From NCBI GenBank assembly GCA_001931875.2, contig MSJH02000469.1, positions 1 through 10,990 on the forward strand: 10,990 bases of DNA, read 5' to 3'. Under the pieces are notes generated by a model that was given only the letters and a program-made list of their open reading frames with translations, was not told where the DNA came from and made no database searches. Origin of the DNA: Byssochlamys sp. IMV 00236. Taxonomy: Eukaryota; Ascomycota; Eurotiomycetes; Eurotiales; Thermoascaceae. Positions 7,263 through 10,990 of this stretch are shown piece by piece. Position 1 is the first letter of the stretch. Each line of letters starts with the position of its first letter. The position numbers and the translations under genes are program-made.

Positions 7263-10128
7263 ATGGAAGTATCTGATTATATAAATAGCGCAAAGACGTT
7301 TGCAGAAAAGGCTGCAAAGTTTTCTCAAAAAATGTCCCAAGGACTTGTAGACAATGCTCGTGAATTAGGTCTATCTGGTGGTGACTCTGGCGCACAGTAT
7401 TTCGATACTTCAGAAGAAAAAATGCGTAATATCAAGCGACAACTCGATTCCAAAAATGATAGAGAAAAGTTAGACGGCTTAAAACGACTCATTGCTGTAA
7501 GTTTGCCTTTGAAATTATATAATTAACCTTTTGAGGTTGACCCATCGTTAGATGATTTCCAAAGGAAGAGACGTTTCAGAGTTCTTTCCCGATGTCGTCA
7601 AGAATGTCGTATCACAAAATATTGAAGTACGTAAATTGGTCTACATTTACTTGCTAAGATATGCAGAGCAAGAGCCAGATTTAGCTTTACTGTCTATCAA
7701 CTCATTTCAAAAAGACCTCAGCGACAAGAACCAGATTATTAGAGCAATGGCCCTTCGTGTAATGAGTGGAATTCGTGTACCAGTCATCAGTCCTATTGTT
7801 CTCTTGGGCATAAAAAAATGTATTACTGATCCAAGTCCCTATGTGAGAAAGACGGCTGCCCACGCTATTCCAAAATGTTATAGGTAAGGAAGAAACTTTG
7901 GGAGAATACAATGACTGACATGTGTTCAATACAGTCTTGATCCCTCGCAAAAAGATGCACTTGTAGATATCATCGCGTCATTATTAAAAGATAGATCAAG
8001 TATTGTTATTGGAAGCACCATCATGGCATTTAACGAAGTTTGTCCGACGCGATATGATTTAATTCATCCTTGCTTCAGAAGATTATGTTCCATGTTGATC
8101 GACTGCGACGAATGGGGGCAGATGTCAATACTTAATGTGCTATTGAGATATGGTAGAACACAGTTTTTGAATCCCAATCCTCATGTAATATCACTTAGAC
8201 ACAGCCCTTCCATGCATCCTTCTGAACTGTTTCATATTATAGGGTGAGGACGAATCACGAAGTGCACCAAAGAAGAAGACGATTCAACCTAACAAGTCAT
8301 TTTACTCAGACTCTTCAGATTCGGATGAACTAGAGGCAGATGATATACTTGAGATGGATGTTGATCATGAATTATTGTTGAAGAGCTGTATACCTTTATT
8401 ACAAAGTAGAAATAGTGGTGTTGTTTTGGCAGTGGCAAAGCTATTTTACTATTTAGCCCCTGCATCAGAAGCCAGCAAGGTCACAAAGCCTCTCGTTCGA
8501 TTATTAAGAACACACCGTGAGCAGAGCTACGTTGTGCTAACAAATATTGCTACCATGGCCCTGAAGAGACCAGTAAGTACTACTTGGAAATATGTAGATA
8601 ACAGGCTGATGGTGTATTTTGTTTTCATTATAGTATCTCCTTGAACCTCACCTTCAACATTTCTATGCGCAATCCACTGAACCTGTCTTTATTCGAGATA
8701 CCAAACTTGACATTCTAACAACAATAGCTACTGAAGCAAACATACATACTTTACTGAATGAATTTCAGGTATATATATATATATATATATATATAAAAGT
8801 GAACAGTGCTTAGTTTATTTGATTGCTAACAGATCTCAATTCTTGTAGCAATATATAAAGAGTTCCAACAAAGATTTTGTAGCAGCAGCAATTCAGGCTA
8901 TTGCTCGATGTGCAACGACTGTTCCTGCAGCAGCAGATCAATGCATTCGTTTGTTGATGAAGCTTCTTCATAGCAAAAATGGTTAGTTTTCAACATGTTA
9001 AATTCATAACATAGTGCTTATGTGAATATTTTTTCTTGTGGCGTTCAATAGAACTGGTGATTGCAGAATCAGTACTCGTTCTGACTCGTTTACTGCAAGT
9101 TCCAAATGAAGAGCGATCAAAATCAGTCATTGCACTTGTCAAGCTATTAGATAGTATACATGTACCCAAGGCTAGAGCAAACATCATTTGGCTTGTTGGA
9201 CAGTATGCAGAGATTCTTCCCAAGGTCGGCCCTGATGTACTTCGTCAGGCTGTTAAAGGATTCGCAAAAGAAGTAAGACAATAAGAATTCCTATGAGCTT
9301 TAGATATTAATGCCCTTGCTAGGAAAATGTGACAAAACTTCAGATACTCACACTGTCTGCAAAATTGATATGCTTAAACCCAGAACATCCTACTTTGATC
9401 TTATTGAATCAGTATTTACTTGGCTTGGCAAGATATGATACAGATTATGATGTGAGAGATAGAGCAAGATTCATACGGGCATTGACCGTACCTCAGTCAT
9501 CTGGTGATAAACCGGGGCTGATTGTATTGAAGCATCACTTGAAAGATATTTTGTTGTCAAACAAGGAATCACCCATCATTGAAAGTGATACAAAGGGTAA
9601 ATATCTTCTTTTTTTTTTATCTCATCAATTGTTAATCATTTAGTAGATGCTTCTGACTATATGATTGGATCTCTTTCTCTTTTGGCACGCCAACCACTTC
9701 CTGGGTATGAACCATTACCTGACTTTCCTGAGGAGCAACCCGATTCTAGTGTGCGTGATAATGATGAATTGGAAGGATGGAGTGGTAGTCGCACGACTAT
9801 TATGGAAACAGGTTTTGGAAGCGACAGCTTTGAATATCGAAGCAGGCCGTCTACAGCATTATCTGGAATAGAAGCTATAGGAAGCTCATCCATGTATCCA
9901 GTAGCAGCAAAAAAGAAGGGCAATGAATACGATTTAGATGCATTTTATGATGAAGCAAGTGAGGAAGAAGAATCTTCAAATGAAGAGTCGTCATCAGAGG
10001 ATGAAACTGAAGATGATACAGAAGATGATACAGAAGAAAGTGAAGAAGAAGAAACAGAGTCAGAGGAAGAAGAAGAATCTTCAGAAGAAGAAGAGGAAAT
10101 ACTTCATCATCAAAAGAAACGATTTTAA
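7263..10128 (+). CDS. APL6: AP-3 adaptor complex subunit beta, 9 exons
   Basis: AP-3 beta is a large subunit of the heterotetrameric adaptor that sorts cargo from Golgi or endosomes to the vacuole. Exons 7263-7496, 7552-7883, 7935-8184, 8243-8572, 8634-8768, 8849-8981, 9052-9272, 9323-9596 and 9644-10128 join in frame to 797 residues; introns are 47-80 nt. The adaptin trunk is very well conserved: [19 protein letters not shown] (46-64), [20 protein letters not shown] (79-98), [20 protein letters not shown] (107-126), [54 protein letters not shown] and [18 protein letters not shown]. An acidic, Ser-rich insert (273-306) sits where animal and fungal AP-3 beta proteins carry one. After the trunk comes a linker and then an almost pure Glu/Ser/Asp run (743-788, nt 9961-10098), ending HHQKKRF. 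This matches the hinge; the C-terminal ear of the longer animal protein is absent, and the length is close to yeast Apl6 (about 800). The start fits the family N-terminus. Confidence 0.96.
8770..8795. repeat. (TA)13 microsatellite in AP-3 beta intron 5
   Basis: Thirteen TA units begin at the T of the GT donor of intron 5 (8769-8848), so the repeat forms most of the donor context. The intron is among the longest of the gene. Length changes here would not touch coding sequence. Confidence 0.9.
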
Positions 10129-10136
10129 TATCTTAT

Positions 10137-10142
10137 AATAAA
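10137..10142 (+). terminator. AATAAA polyadenylation signal of AP-3 beta
   Basis: AATAAA lies 9 nt after the AP-3 beta stop codon, and a second AATAAA is at 10221-10226. Given usual signal-to-cleavage spacing, the second gives a 3' end near 10240 and the first a very short 3' UTR. Either leaves the convergent relic at 10315 outside the transcript. Confidence 0.5.
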
Positions 10143-10268
10143 ACTGTAGTTATTTCAGAATGAAATCTTTTTCAACATGCGAGTTTAAAGATGATAAATA
10201 GTTTAACTAGAAGACTAATGAATAAAAAATAACGTATTTTTCATTTTATACTTATCGAGGCGTTAAGG

Positions 10269-10296
10269 AATGCACTGCCATTATGGACAGCGCATT
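10269..10296. repeat. Imperfect inverted repeat beyond the 3' end of the TnpB/Fanzor-like relic
   Basis: AATGCACTGCC (10269-10279) and GGACAGCGCATT (10285-10296) can pair as a stem with a 5-bp AATGC/GCATT base, a CTG/CAG block and mismatches between, around a short ATTAT loop. It lies about 20 bp beyond the stop of the minus-strand relic, where TnpB/Fanzor elements carry their right end and guide-RNA scaffold. That link is inferred from position. Confidence 0.4.
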
Positions 10297-10314
10297 AAAT
10301 CCAGGGAAGCAACG

Positions 10315-10990
10315 TTAATCTTTTGAAGGTCTTTTGAAGGAGGGAGAACTTGCATTGTCATGTTTTGATTTGTAAACAAAGATACTATATATATTTAATA
10401 CACTGTTCACATCGCGATTCCAAACCGTACCACAAGATTCATACTTGGGGACAGAGTGTACTCTTCGCTTTGATCCAGAAGCAGTGAGATTATAATTGAC
10501 TGGTTTTGCACTTGTTACAGATCTGACTCGTTAAGTACTCGCCAACATAAACAAATTCGGTCCTCCCGGTGGATTGTTTGTATTTTGTTTTGATTTTGTC
10601 AGTAATACGTCTAGTAGGTGCAGCTCGTTTACCTTTCACACTTGAACAAAAAGAACCATTTCCGAACGCAATGATTCGCTTCCGTTGAGAGGAGGAAGGG
10701 AGGTCAGTAGGAGATAAAGGTACATGTTTGCTTTTGTTTGGGTTTTGGTTTTTAGCGCCAACTGTGCTTAATGTGCCATACTTTTTGCTGTTATCAAAGA
10801 GTCTTTTAACAATTTCTTGAGTTCCTTTTTGCTTGTTGATATACGTCTTGAACTTTAATTTTTGAGGCCTATGCCATACACAGCGTTATTAAAGTACATA
10901 CCATGTAAGAAAGCGACATATCATTTATCTTGACAGTAGTAGTTATGGATTCTTTGATAGTTTTGTAGACGTGTAGAGGCAGCTAGTAAA
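10315..10990 (-). pseudogene. TnpB/Fanzor-like (IS200/605 OrfB-type) nuclease relic, 3' part
   Basis: Minus-strand reading, with the gene entering from the right edge, recovers the C-terminal half of a TnpB/Fanzor-like protein. Successive pieces are a short stretch with TTTVKINDMSLSYM (to about 10902), then RPQKLKFKTYINKQKG, then RIIAFGNGSF with VKGKRAAPTRRI, then EYLTSQICNKCKT (first zinc knuckle, Cys codons at 10519-10517 and 10510-10508). After a frameshift at about 10490, the frame gives YESCGTVWNRDVN. The Asp of NRDVN (10413-10411) matches the RuvC-III catalytic residue. Active family members are RNA-guided nucleases carried on mobile elements. Here at least three frame changes are needed (about 10900, 10870 and 10490), and one second-knuckle Cys is Tyr (10443-10441), so the copy is dead. 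TAA at 10317-10315 closes the last frame. The assignment to Fanzor rather than another eukaryotic OrfB-like lineage is tentative. It converges on the AP-3 beta gene. Confidence 0.72.
10320..10340. repeat. Tandem duplication CTTTTGAAGG(T)
   Basis: Two adjacent copies of an 11-bp unit, CTTTTGAAGGT, lie inside the last codons of the minus-strand relic; the last base of the second copy is changed. In the protein they give a repeated Pro-Ser/Phe-Lys pattern just before the stop. Confidence 0.7.

Noticed and set aside
8770..8795. The TA repeat as a possible CRISPR-like or origin feature.
   Set aside because: It is simple dinucleotide repeat inside a short spliceosomal intron, with no spacers or higher-order structure.
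9657..9923. 88-codon minus-strand frame inside AP-3 beta.
   Set aside because: It is antisense to a secure coding exon and has no resemblance of its own.
9938..10138. 66-codon very basic plus-strand frame.
   Set aside because: It is the +1 shadow of the GAA-rich acidic tail of AP-3 beta, so the Lys/Gln richness is an artefact of frame.
10865..10900. A 33-nt intron (GTATGT...ATAG on the minus strand) that would rescue the nuclease frame.
   Set aside because: Joining those ends gives the wrong frame for the conserved LKFKTYINKQK block and soon meets a stop. Frameshifts explain the data better.

Overview
The window looks like nuclear DNA of an early-diverging filamentous fungus, most likely Mucoromycota (Mucorales-like). 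The evidence is AT-rich intergenic DNA, many short introns (about 47-82 nt) with GTAAG/GTATG-type donors and TAG/CAG acceptors, pyrimidine-rich leaders, compact gene spacing, a decayed Tc1/mariner transposase and a decayed TnpB/Fanzor-like zinc-ribbon element. No bacterial signals (operons, Shine-Dalgarno sites) are seen. The lineage is an inference; I could not search a database.

Layout, left to right. 1-235: possible terminal exon of a gene entering from the left, unrecognised. 236-893: non-coding. 894-1688 (+): a seven-exon gene, reconstructed by splicing, for a 142-residue single-domain ricin-type beta-trefoil protein. 1832-3440 (+): a four-exon, 480-residue hexokinase-family protein whose catalytic Asp is kept but whose phosphate-binding and sugar-binding motifs are largely replaced. 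3441-4526: intergenic, with a near-perfect 18-bp dyad and, close to the next gene, a TATA-like sequence and an MCB-type ACGCGT. 4527-5307 (+): a four-exon gene for an unrecognised 195-residue protein with a Ser-rich/basic N-terminal part and an acidic tail. 5308-6662: 1.35 kb without a supportable gene. 6663-7021 (-): N-terminal part of a Tc1/mariner transposase with several stops, ending in a poly-A tract close to the next promoter. 7263-10128 (+): a nine-exon gene for AP-3 adaptor subunit beta (797 residues), the most secure call. 10315-10990 (-): 3' part of a broken TnpB/Fanzor-like (IS200/IS605 OrfB-type) nuclease gene running off the right edge, followed by a short inverted repeat.

The genes do not form one pathway. 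AP-3 beta serves vesicle traffic to the vacuole. The trefoil lectin and hexokinase-like protein lie on the same strand 143 bp apart and both belong to carbohydrate-binding families, but a joint function is only a guess. The most unusual items are the hexokinase-like protein with a rewritten active site and the eukaryotic TnpB/Fanzor-like relic with its adjoining hairpin.
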